Below, piece after piece: positions 27,605 through 36,473 of a stretch of 64,000 nucleotides of DNA. The DNA is from Peribacillus butanolivorans (GTDB lineage Bacteria > Bacillota > Bacilli > Bacillales > DSM-1321): NCBI RefSeq assembly GCF_001273755.1, contig NZ_LGYA01000001.1, forward strand, positions 2,969,667 to 3,033,666. The letters are read 5' to 3'. Position 1 is the stretch's first letter. Each line of letters opens with the position of its first letter. The notes beneath the pieces were generated by a model. It was not told the DNA's origin. It made no database searches and worked only from the letters and a program-made list of their open reading frames with translations. The translations under genes and the position numbers were made by a program.

Positions 27605-28688
27605 CAGAAACCTCCTTCCGTTTAGGTTGTATAACTGCGGTAACTGTAAACAAAAGAATTAGGGTTACAAGGAAAAAGAACGTTCCTTGAAAATAATAGT
27701 TCTTTAAAAAATCATAAAAAATGATATTACTAAGAGGAATAATAGTGATGATAACCATCATAATGGCAAGACTCATGAGTATCCCCTTTTTAATGAGCGG
27801 TGATTTGACTCTTAATAAATCAGGAATTAAAAACATAGCTATAGAAATTCGAATAAATGCGCCTGAAAGCCATTGATATATGGAAAAGAAGTCAGTATGA
27901 GCAATATATTTTCCAATTGTCAACAGTCGCCATTGTTCATAAGCCGGATAGCGCATTTCATTAGACAGGACGGGTCCAAACTCAACAATGGCACCAGTAA
28001 GCGGCCCGAGAATTAATATAGTTACAATAACCATCATTCCAATAACTGTTTTCAGCTTAATGGAATCCCCATTAGATAGGTGATGCTGGAACAATATCAT
28101 GATAATCAACTCCAAATATCCATTTGCTATGTAGTACATTGACTTAATGCCATGAAAATAGCCTTGTTCGAATAGAGGAAATAAAAAATCATAATTTTTT
28201 TCGGGAATATTACCAGTGGCTACAAAGATACCAAGGATAATGACAAAAGGTAATAAAATAGCTGAATTAATAGCAATTGATCTAAGATTCGAGTAAGAAA
28301 GTGCAGCACATATCAACGCAAAAGGAATAATAATGGCAAATGGTGGTGTTTGATTTAAAGAAGTTGTATTGATCCAGTCAACCATATCTTTAGCTGTCGT
28401 CAAGATGATCATAATCAAATAAATTACGAGGAAAAAGAAAATCAGCTTGGTAAATCGTTTACCAATCCGATTTTCCAGCCAGGGAAAGAGATGTTCTGTT
28501 TTTTTCTTTTTTAATATCCAATATAAAAGGAACCCCCAAGCTATTGATAAAAGTCCTGTAAGAGCGGCAAATAACCAAGCATCTCTTCCCGCTACCTCTA
28601 GTACGAGAGGAATAATCATAACGTGATTCAGCAATCCTACTGAAAGGACAAGAATATTTAGTGAGGATTTGGAATTAATCTTTGTCAT
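27585..28688 (-). CDS. Spore germinant receptor subunit B (GerAB family permease-like)
   Basis: 367 residues, ten predicted membrane helices, of the endospore germination permease family within the APC superfamily; the B subunit is thought to bind the germinant. It includes KDMVDWINTTSLNQTPPFAI and the SIYQWLSGAFIRISIAMFLIPD segment. GGAG lies ahead of the ATG at 28688. It is the first gene of this operon, giving the order B-A-C, whereas gerA itself is A-B-C. Confidence 0.92.
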   Translation of the reverse strand: MTKINSKSSLNILVLSVGLLNHVMIIPLVLEVAGRDAWLFAALTGLLSIAWGFLLYWILKKKKTEHLFPWLENRIGKRFTKLIFFFLVIYLIMIILTTAKDMVDWINTTSLNQTPPFAIIIPFALICAALSYSNLRSIAINSAILLPFVIILGIFVATGNIPEKNYDFLFPLFEQGYFHGIKSMYYIANGYLELIIMILFQHHLSNGDSIKLKTVIGMMVIVTILILGPLTGAIVEFGPVLSNEMRYPAYEQWRLLTIGKYIAHTDFFSIYQWLSGAFIRISIAMFLIPDLLRVKSPLIKKGILMSLAIMMVIITIIPLSNIIFYDFLKNYYFQGTFFFLVTLILLFTVTAVIQPKRKEVSDETIQK

Positions 28689-28803
28689 GTTTTAAACTCC
28701 GAACTTAAAGTATTTGAACCCGCAAACTGCTGTTTACTGTTTATTATTGAGGTTTATCTTTTGCTGAATATAGGGTTTATATCCAAGGATTATTTTTCAT
28801 ACA

Positions 28804-28854
28804 AAAAAGAAGCCGATCCTCTAGTTAGAAATTCCCAAAAAGAGTCGGCTTCTT
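28804..28854 (-). terminator. Terminator downstream of the yflJ-like gene
   Basis: GAAGCCGA/TCGGCTTC stem with a 28-nt loop and T runs on both strands; between the germination operon and the small gene. The rest of 28689-28989 shows no gene. Confidence 0.7.
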
Positions 28855-28989
28855 TATTATTTATTCTAGTTTCGTACTATTCTTCTATTATAGACTTTTC
28901 ACAAATTTTTTTAGGTTTACTAATCTCCTCACAAAAAGTTAACGATGTTTAGAAAAAATAACCACAACGTACTAGCAGTTACGGTTCTT

Positions 28990-29139
28990 TTATGGTTTCT
29001 CTTTTTGCAAGTCTTCGTATAAACGTCTCAAAATATGGGTTTTATAAAGCTCCAGCTTTCTTCGCTCAATTGGATGGTATCTTATTTCTGCATCTTTTAA
29101 TTGTTTAACGAACCATCCTTTGGAATATTTATAAGCCAT
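28990..29139 (-). CDS. yflJ: YflJ-like small protein (DUF2639 family)
   Basis: A 49-residue ORF beginning MAYKYSKGWFVKQLKDAEIR and containing YHPIERRKLELYKTHILRRL, which matches the B. subtilis YflJ/DUF2639 pattern (SKGWFV, then HP..RRKLE.YKT). GGAGGGGG lies seven bases before the ATG. The function is unknown; no domain or membrane segment is evident and the protein is strongly basic. Confidence 0.8.
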   Translation of the reverse strand: MAYKYSKGWFVKQLKDAEIRYHPIERRKLELYKTHILRRLYEDLQKEKP

Positions 29140-29191
29140 TCTACCCCCTCCTCTGTTCGAAAAAGATATGCTTTGAAGAGGGAATTGATAC

Positions 29192-30271
29192 TTATTTTTT
29201 TGCTGTCATTACATCAATTAATAATTCATACATTTCAGCCGCCGTTTTGAATGGGCGCTTTTGACGCATTTTCGCTTGATACTCATCTGATTTATTCACT
29301 AAATCAGCTAATGTGCTATTAAAGATTTGATCATTTAAATCTTCTTCTTGAATGACTTTACAAAAACCTTGTTTTTCAAAGCTTGAAGCATTTAAAATTT
29401 GATCCCCACGAGATGCATTGGCACTTAGTGGAATGAGCAACATTGGCTTTTGCAGACCAAGGAATTCAAAGATTGAATTTGAACCAGCCCTTGAAACAAC
29501 TACATCAGCCGCTGCTAAAAGGTCAAATAATTCTTCGTGGACATATTCAAAAGGAGTATACCCTCTTTGTTTCAATTCCGCTTGGACATTCCCTTTTCCA
29601 CAAATATGAATAATCTGGTAGTCATTTAATAATGCTTCAAGGTTTTCAGTAATCAATTTATTGATTTTTACAGCTCCAAGGCTGCCACCCATCACGAGTA
29701 ACACTGGCTTGTTGTTCGTAAAACCACAAAATGCTTTTCCACTCGAAGCGTTTCCAGAAAAAATCCCATCCCGTAATACTGCTCCAAGATACATGGCCTT
29801 CTCTTTTGGCAAGTCCTTTTCTGTCTCCTGGAACGTGGTGAAAATTTTCGATGCAAGCGGCATTGCAATTTTATTAGCTAGGCCAGGTGTATAGTCCGAT
29901 TCATGTATGGCAATCGGGATTTTCAGCATCCTTCCCGCCAATACGACTGGTACGGATACGAACCCGCCTTTTGAAAATATGAAATCAGGCTTTGTCTTTT
30001 TTAAAATTTTTCGTGCATCAAAAATCCCTTTAATGACTCGGAAAGGATCTTTTAGGTTCTCCGCTGATAGATATCGTCTGAATTTACCAACTGAAATCGT
30101 TTCATAACGGATTTCAGGAAATTCCTTTTCGATAATATTTTTTTCTATACCTTTTTTTGAACCAATATAAGTAATATCCCAATCATGCTCTAAAAATTCC
30201 GGGATAATGGCTGCATTAACAGACACGTGGCCGGCTGAGCCGCCTCCGGTAAACACTATTTTCTTAGTCAA
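29192..30271 (-). CDS. murG: MurG-like UDP-GlcNAc: lipid I N-acetylglucosaminyltransferase (stand-alone copy)
   Basis: GT28 glycosyltransferase converting lipid I to lipid II. The protein has about 359 residues with the N-terminal KIVFTGGGSAGHVSVNAAII motif, FSKGGFVSVPVVLA, HESDYTPGLANK, VMGGSLGAVKIN and the UDP-GlcNAc site SRAGSNSIFEFLGLQKPMLLIPL. The start is best placed at TTG 30271, with GGAAGGTGG upstream, rather than the GTG three codons earlier that overlaps that site. It is not in a division/cell-wall cluster, so it is probably a second paralogue of the kind seen in the B. cereus group. It may act in a specialised setting. Confidence 0.88.
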   Translation of the reverse strand: MTKKIVFTGGGSAGHVSVNAAIIPEFLEHDWDITYIGSKKGIEKNIIEKEFPEIRYETISVGKFRRYLSAENLKDPFRVIKGIFDARKILKKTKPDFIFSKGGFVSVPVVLAGRMLKIPIAIHESDYTPGLANKIAMPLASKIFTTFQETEKDLPKEKAMYLGAVLRDGIFSGNASSGKAFCGFTNNKPVLLVMGGSLGAVKINKLITENLEALLNDYQIIHICGKGNVQAELKQRGYTPFEYVHEELFDLLAAADVVVSRAGSNSIFEFLGLQKPMLLIPLSANASRGDQILNASSFEKQGFCKVIQEEDLNDQIFNSTLADLVNKSDEYQAKMRQKRPFKTAAEMYELLIDVMTAKK

Positions 30272-30472
30272 TATTTCCACCTTCCAAACTTAAAAAATCA
30301 CTTTGCATCCATATTACCATATATCCCTAACATTAATAACTTGAAAAAGTATTCAGTGAACCGTAATGTAACGTAATAAATGTAATTATCGAATAATTTT
30401 CCTTTTTCATTATGAATATATTATAATCTTAGTATTCTACAATACTACAAGATACATTGGAGGAGTAATACA

Positions 30473-31582
30473 TTGCAAGAAGTTTCTCAATCTCTCCATC
30501 AATTTGATGGAATAGAGGCATGGACCAAACTAGGAATTTCAATAGGTATTTTTCTAATCGTCCTTTTGCTTCGGAAAGTATTTACCACCTATATATTCAA
30601 GTTCTTTCTACGAGTTGCAAAAAAACGCAAAGTTGAATTTGCAGCCAACTTAATGCTTGCCTTAGAACAGCCGATGAGATGGCTTATCGTTTTGCTCGGT
30701 GTGATTCTATCGTTGTATTATTTTCCGATTGACATACCTTCGGATGAATTAAAATCGAAGATATACCGTTCATTTTTTGCTTTCTTATTCTTTTGGACGA
30801 TGATCAATATCAGTTCGATCTTAACCATCCTTTTTCCGAAATTGGTCAGTAAATTCGGTCTTGAGGTAGATCTAATTGTCATGCCATTCTTTACAAAAAT
30901 CATTAAAATAATCATCATGGCTTTGGGCTTCTCTATCATTGCGGAAGAGTGGGGATTTAACGTCAATGGATTTGTTGCCGGACTTGGCTTAGGAGGATTA
31001 GCCTTTGCACTTGCCGCTAAGGATACCGTTAGCAATTTCTTTGGAGGAATTGTCATCGTTACAGAAAAACCCTTTACCATTGGTGATTGGATCAAAACAC
31101 CAAGCGTGGAAGGAACCATTGAAGATATCACATTTCGAAGTACCAAAGTACGGACTTTTGCCCAAGCTTTAGTTACGGTCCCGAATGCTACCCTTTCGAA
31201 TGAACCTATCATCAACTGGTCAAAAATGGGTAAAAGACAGATTGCTTTTCATCTAGGTATAAATTTCACAACACCAAAAGATAAGTTGGAAAACGTCATT
31301 AAGAGAATAGAAAATATGCTCATTGAACACCCAGAAATACATCCAGAAACGATTCTTGTGAAATTTGACGAGTTTAGTCATTCCGGTTTTAATCTCTACC
31401 TTTATTTCTTCTCAAATGCAACAGACTTTGGGGGATATCTATCAATCAAAGAAGATGTTAACTTTAATATAATGGAGATACTTGAAAAAGAAGACGTTCA
31501 AATCGCCATCCCTTCACAAGCATTCATCCTTCAAAAAGACTCAACCGCGGACATGAATGAATTTGAATCCATGCGCGACTGA
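30473..31582 (+). CDS. MscS-family small-conductance mechanosensitive channel
   Basis: 369 residues. Three or four N-terminal membrane helices precede the pore-lining segment FVAGLGLGGLAFALAAKDTVSNFFGG, then the MscS beta domain (PFTIGDWIKTPSVEGTIEDITFRSTKVRTFAQALVTVPN) and the C-terminal alpha/beta cage. It opens on osmotic downshock. It resembles B. subtilis YhdY and YkuT. The start is a TTG at 30473 with GGAGGAG upstream. Monocistronic, closed by its own terminator. Confidence 0.93.
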   Translation: MQEVSQSLHQFDGIEAWTKLGISIGIFLIVLLLRKVFTTYIFKFFLRVAKKRKVEFAANLMLALEQPMRWLIVLLGVILSLYYFPIDIPSDELKSKIYRSFFAFLFFWTMINISSILTILFPKLVSKFGLEVDLIVMPFFTKIIKIIIMALGFSIIAEEWGFNVNGFVAGLGLGGLAFALAAKDTVSNFFGGIVIVTEKPFTIGDWIKTPSVEGTIEDITFRSTKVRTFAQALVTVPNATLSNEPIINWSKMGKRQIAFHLGINFTTPKDKLENVIKRIENMLIEHPEIHPETILVKFDEFSHSGFNLYLYFFSNATDFGGYLSIKEDVNFNIMEILEKEDVQIAIPSQAFILQKDSTADMNEFESMRD

Positions 31583-31583
31583 C

Positions 31584-31618
31584 AAAAAGACTTGCCGTTT
31601 TTACGGTAAGTCTTTTTT
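31584..31618 (+). terminator. Terminator of mscS-like gene
   Basis: AAAAAGACTTGCCGT/ACGGTAAGTCTTTTTT stem-loop immediately after the stop. Confidence 0.9.
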
Positions 31619-31711
31619 AGTATCAAATAAAAACTTAAACCATCACAAGCTTATGTGATATAATTCTTTCATTGTGTGGAAAATTTCAAATATTGATATT
31701 GAGGTACATCG

Positions 31712-33067
31712 ATGAATCAGACTTATACAAAATCACAAAAGATCCGCCTATTATTTTATATATTAATCCCCATTCTGATCACTCAAATTGGCCTTTATGC
31801 CATGACATTTTTTGATGTGATGATGTCTGGACAGTACAGTACGGAGGACGTTGCTGGCGTTTCAATCGGCAGTTCACTTTGGACACCTGTTTATACGGGG
31901 TTGAGCGGGATTTTGATTGCCTTAACGCCGGTGGTCTCACAGCTCGTCGGTTCCAAGCAGTCGAAATCCGTTTCCTATTCAGTAATGCAGGCAGTTTATT
32001 TAGCCGTCACTTTAGCTTTAGTCATTTTAATCATTGGAGCGTTTGCATTAAACCCCATATTAAATGCCATGAATCTTGAAGATACTGTCCACCGGGTAGC
32101 CCATGACTATTTGATCGCTCTTTCAATCGGGATTATTCCCCTATTCGTTTATAATGCGTTGAGAGCCTTCATTGATGCGCTTGGCCAAACTAGAATTTCT
32201 ATGATAATAACCTTATGTGCACTGCCAATTAACGTCATATTTAATTACCTGTTAATATACGGAAAGTTTGGATTCCCCGAACTTGGCGGCGTTGGTTCAG
32301 GGTATGCAACAGCAATTACCTATTGGTTAATTGCCCTGGTTGCCATCCTTGTTGTGGTGAAAATCAGCCCATTTTCGACCTATAAAGTTTTCCGTGAGTT
32401 TTTCCGGATTTCTTGGAAAGAGTGGCGTGCACTATTAATAATTGGGGTGCCTATCGGGCTGGCTATCTTTTTTGAAACAAGTATTTTCTCAGCCGTTACC
32501 CTTTTGATGAGTAAATATGATACCGTGACAATTGCTTCGCACCAGATTGCAATGAATTTTGCATCATTGCTTTATATGATGCCGCTAAGTATATCAATGG
32601 CATTGACAATTGTAATTGGATTTGAAATTGGGGCAGCTCGATACAAAGATGCCAAAGAATACAGCTGGATTGGGATTTCCATGGCATTAACGATGTCGCT
32701 TGTTTTGTCGGCCATTCTATTTCTTTTCCGTGAACCCGTCGCGTCGGCTTACACAAAAGACTATAATGTAATGATGCTGACATCACATTTTTTAATATAT
32801 GCAATCTTCTTTCAGATTTCTGATGCACTCCAGGCACCAATACAAGGAATACTACGAGGATATAAAGATGTAAATGTTACCTTTGCTATGTCTCTAGTAT
32901 CCTATTGGATTCTAGGGCTACCCATCGGTTTTATATTTGCAAAATATACAGATATGGGAGCCTTCGGATATTGGATTGGCTTAATTTCTGGTTTGGCTCT
33001 TGGAGCTATAGGTTTGGCAGCACGTTTAAGGTATATACAGCAAGTAAAATATAAAAAAATGGTTTAA
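31712..33067 (+). CDS. MATE-family multidrug/sodium antiporter (NorM-like)
   Basis: 451 residues, twelve membrane helices in two homologous halves. It includes the family segments TFFDVMMSGQYSTEDVAGVSIGSSLWTPV, NALRAFIDALGQTRISM, ASHQIAMNFASLLYMMPLSISMAL and DALQAPIQGILRGYKD. It exports cationic drugs or toxins using Na+ or H+ gradients and is close to B. subtilis YojI in length and motifs. TTGAGGT lies ahead of the ATG. The substrate cannot be inferred. Confidence 0.93.
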   Translation: MNQTYTKSQKIRLLFYILIPILITQIGLYAMTFFDVMMSGQYSTEDVAGVSIGSSLWTPVYTGLSGILIALTPVVSQLVGSKQSKSVSYSVMQAVYLAVTLALVILIIGAFALNPILNAMNLEDTVHRVAHDYLIALSIGIIPLFVYNALRAFIDALGQTRISMIITLCALPINVIFNYLLIYGKFGFPELGGVGSGYATAITYWLIALVAILVVVKISPFSTYKVFREFFRISWKEWRALLIIGVPIGLAIFFETSIFSAVTLLMSKYDTVTIASHQIAMNFASLLYMMPLSISMALTIVIGFEIGAARYKDAKEYSWIGISMALTMSLVLSAILFLFREPVASAYTKDYNVMMLTSHFLIYAIFFQISDALQAPIQGILRGYKDVNVTFAMSLVSYWILGLPIGFIFAKYTDMGAFGYWIGLISGLALGAIGLAARLRYIQQVKYKKMV

Positions 33068-33103
33068 AAAAAGGTGAGGCCGAATTAACGGACTCACCTT
33101 TTT
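33066..33103 (+). terminator. Bidirectional terminator between MATE and SDR genes
   Basis: AAAAAGGTGAG.CCG/CGG.CTCACCTTTTT stem between two convergent genes. Confidence 0.85.
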
Positions 33104-33129
33104 CCATTTTAATAACCAAATTAAACAAA

Positions 33130-33903
33130 CTAAGCTTTGTGAATTTTCCCCAAAACATCTTTTCCACCTGTGACCGGAATGATGCTTCCGGTAATAAAAT
33201 CGGATTGTTCATCACATAAGAACGTGATGACTCGAGCTAAATCTTCTCCCGTCCCCGGTCTGCCAATTGGAACAGTTACATCCTTTTGTCCTTTAGCAAC
33301 TATTATCTCTTCTTCCTTCCATTCACCAATAATATCGCCGGGACAGACCATATTCACGGTGATTCCATTTGTTGCTTCTTCAACCGCTAAAGTTCTAGTT
33401 AAGGAAGTCAATCCGCTTTTGGCTGCGGCAAAAGCGGAACGATAAATCCAACCTGGTGCCGTCTCACAGCGGTCAAACCCTAAAGTAATGATCCTACCCC
33501 AACTTCTTCTGCGCATATGAGGAATAATTTCCTTAGCAAAATAGAAAAAACCATTTAAATTACCGTTCATAATGTAATTCCACTCATCACTGCTATATTC
33601 GGTCATAGGCCTACGTTCATGCATATATGGCCCAGCATTATGAATGAACATGTCAACATGTCCAAAGGCTTCTATGACCAATTCTGTTACCTGTTTGCAA
33701 TCTTTCTCACTTGAAGCATCACCTTCAAGAGCGAGTGCCTTAATATGGTACCTTTCCTGCAATTCAGTCACCAATGCTAAAGCTGCTTTTTTACTTTTTC
33801 GATACGTAATGATAATAGACACTCCATTATTTGCGAGTGAATAGGCGATTCTCTTGCCGATTCCCGTTGCTCCTCCAGTTATAAAAGCTACTTTATCATC
33901 CAC
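33130..33903 (-). CDS. Short-chain dehydrogenase/reductase with altered active site
   Basis: 257 residues with the classical SDR Rossmann fold: TGGATGIGKRIA for NAD(P), HNAGPY for the NNAG element and VCPGDI after the active site. The catalytic tetrad looks degenerate. The usual Tyr-x-x-x-Lys reads Phe-Ala-Ala-Ala-Lys (RSAFAAAKSGL), and the expected serine 13 residues upstream is not found (ITLGFDRCETAPG). The start is a GTG at 33903 after GAGGG. It may be a non-canonical reductase or a binding protein; B. subtilis YtkK is a possible counterpart. The Asp-rich Thr-Gly C-terminal TGSIIPVTGG is normal. Confidence 0.85.
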   Translation of the reverse strand: MDDKVAFITGGATGIGKRIAYSLANNGVSIIITYRKSKKAALALVTELQERYHIKALALEGDASSEKDCKQVTELVIEAFGHVDMFIHNAGPYMHERRPMTEYSSDEWNYIMNGNLNGFFYFAKEIIPHMRRRSWGRIITLGFDRCETAPGWIYRSAFAAAKSGLTSLTRTLAVEEATNGITVNMVCPGDIIGEWKEEEIIVAKGQKDVTVPIGRPGTGEDLARVITFLCDEQSDFITGSIIPVTGGKDVLGKIHKA

Positions 33904-34061
33904 AGGCTTTCCCTCTTTATCTAATGGATTTTACTTAATTATACATAAGTTTGATTCATTTTCTATAATTTAGCAAATATACAAATGAACATCTAGGCTT
34001 CAGCCTGCATAAAATAACAGAAATAACCCTGTCAGTTGATTGCAGGAGAGAGGAATTCAAC

Positions 34062-34529
34062 ATGTTTCCTTGGAATTCACTTTTTTCTTTAAAAAATAAC
34101 TCAAACCAAAAGGATTTCATGAAAAGTATGCAGCAAAGTGATGTACAATCGTTCATTGAAAAGGTATTTTCGCAGATGATCCCTGAAAATATGCAAGGAA
34201 TGATGCAACAAAACGATACTAGCTCACAAAAAGAAAATACCAGAATTGAACACCCTTTACATGCCGAGGTATTTGAAACCCATTTATTTGTCTTTGTAAG
34301 AATTCCCATAGAAGATGAAGCATGGCTAAAAAAAATGAAACTTTACCATACATCTAATCAATCCATCGTTGAGGGAATCCCAGAAGAGTCGGACCGGCAT
34401 GTAATTACATTGCCAGCTCTTGTAAAGAAGAAAGGAGCATCCGCACAATTTAAAGAATCAACATTGGAAATCCGTCTGCAGAAAAGTTTCAATGCCCAGT
34501 ATTCAGAAATTGATGTATCCGATATTTAA
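34062..34529 (+). CDS. Hsp20-like protein, possibly GerT-type spore protein
   Basis: 155 residues. A Gln/Met-rich N-terminal half (KSMQQSDVQSFIEKVFSQMIPENMQ) precedes a beta-rich domain (HAEVFETHLFVFVRIPIEDEAWLKKMKLYHTSNQ... STLEIRLQK) that follows the small heat-shock protein (alpha-crystallin) pattern of hydrophobic alternation ending in the LEIRLQK strand. Spore coat/germination proteins of the GerT group have this layout. GGAGAGAGG lies ahead of the ATG. Assignment to GerT is tentative. Confidence 0.6.
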   Translation: MFPWNSLFSLKNNSNQKDFMKSMQQSDVQSFIEKVFSQMIPENMQGMMQQNDTSSQKENTRIEHPLHAEVFETHLFVFVRIPIEDEAWLKKMKLYHTSNQSIVEGIPEESDRHVITLPALVKKKGASAQFKESTLEIRLQKSFNAQYSEIDVSDI

Positions 34530-34711
34530 TTTGGCGTTACTGGAGCCTCACTAATGAATAAGTGCGGTTCCTGCTTTTGTGTTGATGCGAGTATTTGTAA
34601 AAACGATGCTATTTATAACAGTATCGACTAAAATTATACGCGGATTTGATGAAATTCATTCTATTTAGAATCAATTCTCTTATCTATCCTATATATTTCA
34701 ATGACTTAATA

Positions 34712-34752
34712 AAAAAAAGAGTGCACCCATATGATTCCCAGGGTACACTCTT
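34712..34752 (-). terminator. Terminator of the CAP-domain gene
   Basis: GAGTGCACCC/GGGTACACTC stem followed on the minus strand by eight T. Confidence 0.85.
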
Positions 34753-34772
34753 CTATTAATCTATCATTCTTA

Positions 34773-35525
34773 TTATTTTCCGATGAACTGTTGAGTCCAG
34801 TAGTTACCAGATTCTACGTAGCCTACTCCGATATGAGTAAAGCTTGAGTTCATGATGTTTTCACGATGTCCTTGGCTGTTCATCCAAGCTTCAACTACTT
34901 CTTCAGGTGTTTTTTGACCTTGTGCGATATTTTCCCCAGCTGATGTGTAGCTGATTCCGAATTTTTTCATCATATCAAATGGAGAGCCGTAAGTTGGGCT
35001 ATTGTGATCAAAGTAATTTTTGTCTTTCATATCTTGAGATTTCAAACGAGCAACCTTGCTCAATTCTGTATCTATTTTAAGAGCTGCCAAACCTTGTTTT
35101 GCACGCTCTGCGTTAGTTAATTTAACCACTTGTTGTTCAAAAGCGCTTAATTCAGAGCTTGTCTCTGTTTTTTCATCAGTATTTTTTTCAGGTTGTGAAT
35201 TCGTAGTTCCAGCTGGTTTTTGAACTGGTTGTTGAGCTTGTTCTTGAGCTGGTTGTTGAACTGGTTTTTGAACTGGTTTTTGAACTGGTTGTTGAGCTGG
35301 TTGTTGAACTGGTTGTTGAACTTGTAAGGATTGTGAAGCAGGTAATGTTATGTTGTATTTAGTTAAATATTGGTTAAGGACTTTTTGCATATCTTCTTGA
35401 TTAATAGATTTATATGTTACTTGTTTAACAGTATCACAGTTTGCTGCTTCTGCTTGGTTTGCTCCCACTCCAGTGAAAATTATAGCTGCCGCTGCTGCTG
35501 CTGACATAAACATTTTCTTTTTCAT
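34773..35525 (-). CDS. Secreted CAP/SCP-domain protein (YkwD-like)
   Basis: 250 residues: signal peptide (about 1-27, ending AEA), a linker, a Pro/Gln repeat region (VQQPAQQPVQKP units, about 68-105) and a C-terminal CAP domain. The CAP domain spans FEQQVVKLTNAERAKQGLAALK, FDHNSPTYGSPFDMMKKFG, AGENIAQGQKTPEEVVEAWMNS, GHRENIMN and HIGVGYV. The histidine/glutamate pocket of CAP proteins is present. B. subtilis YkwD is the nearest named relative; the function is unclear but extracellular. GGAGGAA lies ahead of the ATG. Confidence 0.92.
   Translation of the reverse strand: MKKKMFMSAAAAAAIIFTGVGANQAEAANCDTVKQVTYKSINQEDMQKVLNQYLTKYNITLPASQSLQVQQPVQQPAQQPVQKPVQKPVQQPAQEQAQQPVQKPAGTTNSQPEKNTDEKTETSSELSAFEQQVVKLTNAERAKQGLAALKIDTELSKVARLKSQDMKDKNYFDHNSPTYGSPFDMMKKFGISYTSAGENIAQGQKTPEEVVEAWMNSQGHRENIMNSSFTHIGVGYVESGNYWTQQFIGK
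35214..35325 (-). repeat. 12-bp tandem repeat encoding the Pro/Gln linker of the CAP protein
   Basis: About nine imperfect copies of a 12-base unit (plus strand TGAACTGGTTNT) encoding Gln/Lys-Pro-Val/Ala-Gln. Such arrays change copy number readily. Confidence 0.8.
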
Positions 35526-35961
35526 TCGTAATTCCTCCTGTAAAGTTCATTGGTGTTTTGTTTCTGAAATCATCATAACATGCGTTTTTTGTAATATAGG
35601 AACCATCTATTTCCATATGTTTTACAGGTAACGAATGTGAAAAAATTATAATCCAAGTTTCAGCGAAAGCAATCAAGAAAGCTATCTATATCTATGTTTT
35701 GCTATCTAGTACATATACTCATATTTTTCCAGACAATCCTTGTCAATGGTAGTTACATAGAACCATTTCCATGGAATACTAATAACTTTTAGTTGACATC
35801 TCGTTGTCAAACGCTCAAGTATGACTTTCTTTACTTTTATGTTACAAATTTATCGATTTAAAGTTGATTTTCGTCATTTTTATGTGTACTTTTTTCTTAA
35901 GTAATAGAATTCAAAATTCATATACTCTAAAACTAGTTTAAAATCCTTAATTTTTACAAAA
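35526..35961. other. Long intergenic region without recognisable gene
   Basis: AT-rich, presumably promoter sequence for the CAP gene. It contains an inverted repeat TTGACA-TCTCGT-TGTCAA (35793-35810) and no plausible small ORF with a ribosome binding site. Confidence 0.5.
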
Positions 35962-35997
35962 ATAAAAAACAATCCGGGTTAACCCCGAATTGTTTTA
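35962..35997 (-). terminator. Terminator of the propeller/two-component operon
   Basis: AACAATCCGGG/CCCGAATTGTT-type stem with T run on the minus strand, 19 bases past the last gene. Confidence 0.85.
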
Positions 35998-36015
35998 GTT
36001 TTATCAGTAAAATTA

Positions 36016-36456
36016 TTATTTCTTTTCTTCATCATTCATCTCGTCCATTTCCTTTTTGCCTCCGTTTTCTTCAGGCTGACTTGGTTTGCCTATGACGAAT
36101 TCCTCTTTAGGCATGTTGTGCATATTCCTTGCCGTTACATGAGCATAAACATAATAGGTTCCTTCTTTATCAAAGGTTTTTTCCAATTCATAGATACCTT
36201 TTCCTTTATGTTTTACAGCCGTTTTGTCATGGTCATCACTATTTGCAAGCCATATTTCAAAACTGACATCATCCGCATCCGTCACTTCTTCATCCCCATA
36301 AGTCACTTTTGCCTGAAACTTTACCGGCTCATTTATTGCTCCTTGAACAGGATCGACAGTTAACTCGACATTTAGCATTTTCGGAATTTCCTCTTCCTTG
36401 CCACATCCTGCCAACAAGATTAAAGCTGTACATACTAACATTATCTTTTTTATCAT
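36016..36456 (-). CDS. FixH/YtkA-like lipoprotein
   Basis: 146 residues with lipobox LLAGC near residue 17. A single Ig-like domain follows (LNVELTVDPVQGAINEPVKFQAKVTYGDEEV... DKEGTYYVYAHVTARNMHNMP), as in YtkA-like proteins, then a Glu/Lys-rich acidic tail. The HVTARNMHNMP stretch contains His and Met residues that in related proteins bind copper; that role is only a suggestion. The start is the ATG at 36456 after AAGGGGA; a frame ten codons longer has no site. Last of four co-directional genes, 17 bases after the kinase. Confidence 0.8.
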   Translation of the reverse strand: MIKKIMLVCTALILLAGCGKEEEIPKMLNVELTVDPVQGAINEPVKFQAKVTYGDEEVTDADDVSFEIWLANSDDHDKTAVKHKGKGIYELEKTFDKEGTYYVYAHVTARNMHNMPKEEFVIGKPSQPEENGGKKEMDEMNDEEKK

Positions 36457-36473
36457 TGAACGTTTCCCCTTTT

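Noticed and set aside
28761..28952. 63-codon plus-strand frame near the yflJ-like gene
   Set aside because: It spans the terminator hairpin at 28809-28852 and has no ribosome binding site.
35793..35810. TTGACA/TGTCAA inverted repeat upstream of the CAP gene as an operator
   Set aside because: Single isolated short palindrome in AT-rich DNA, far from the gene start, without a second copy or a known consensus.
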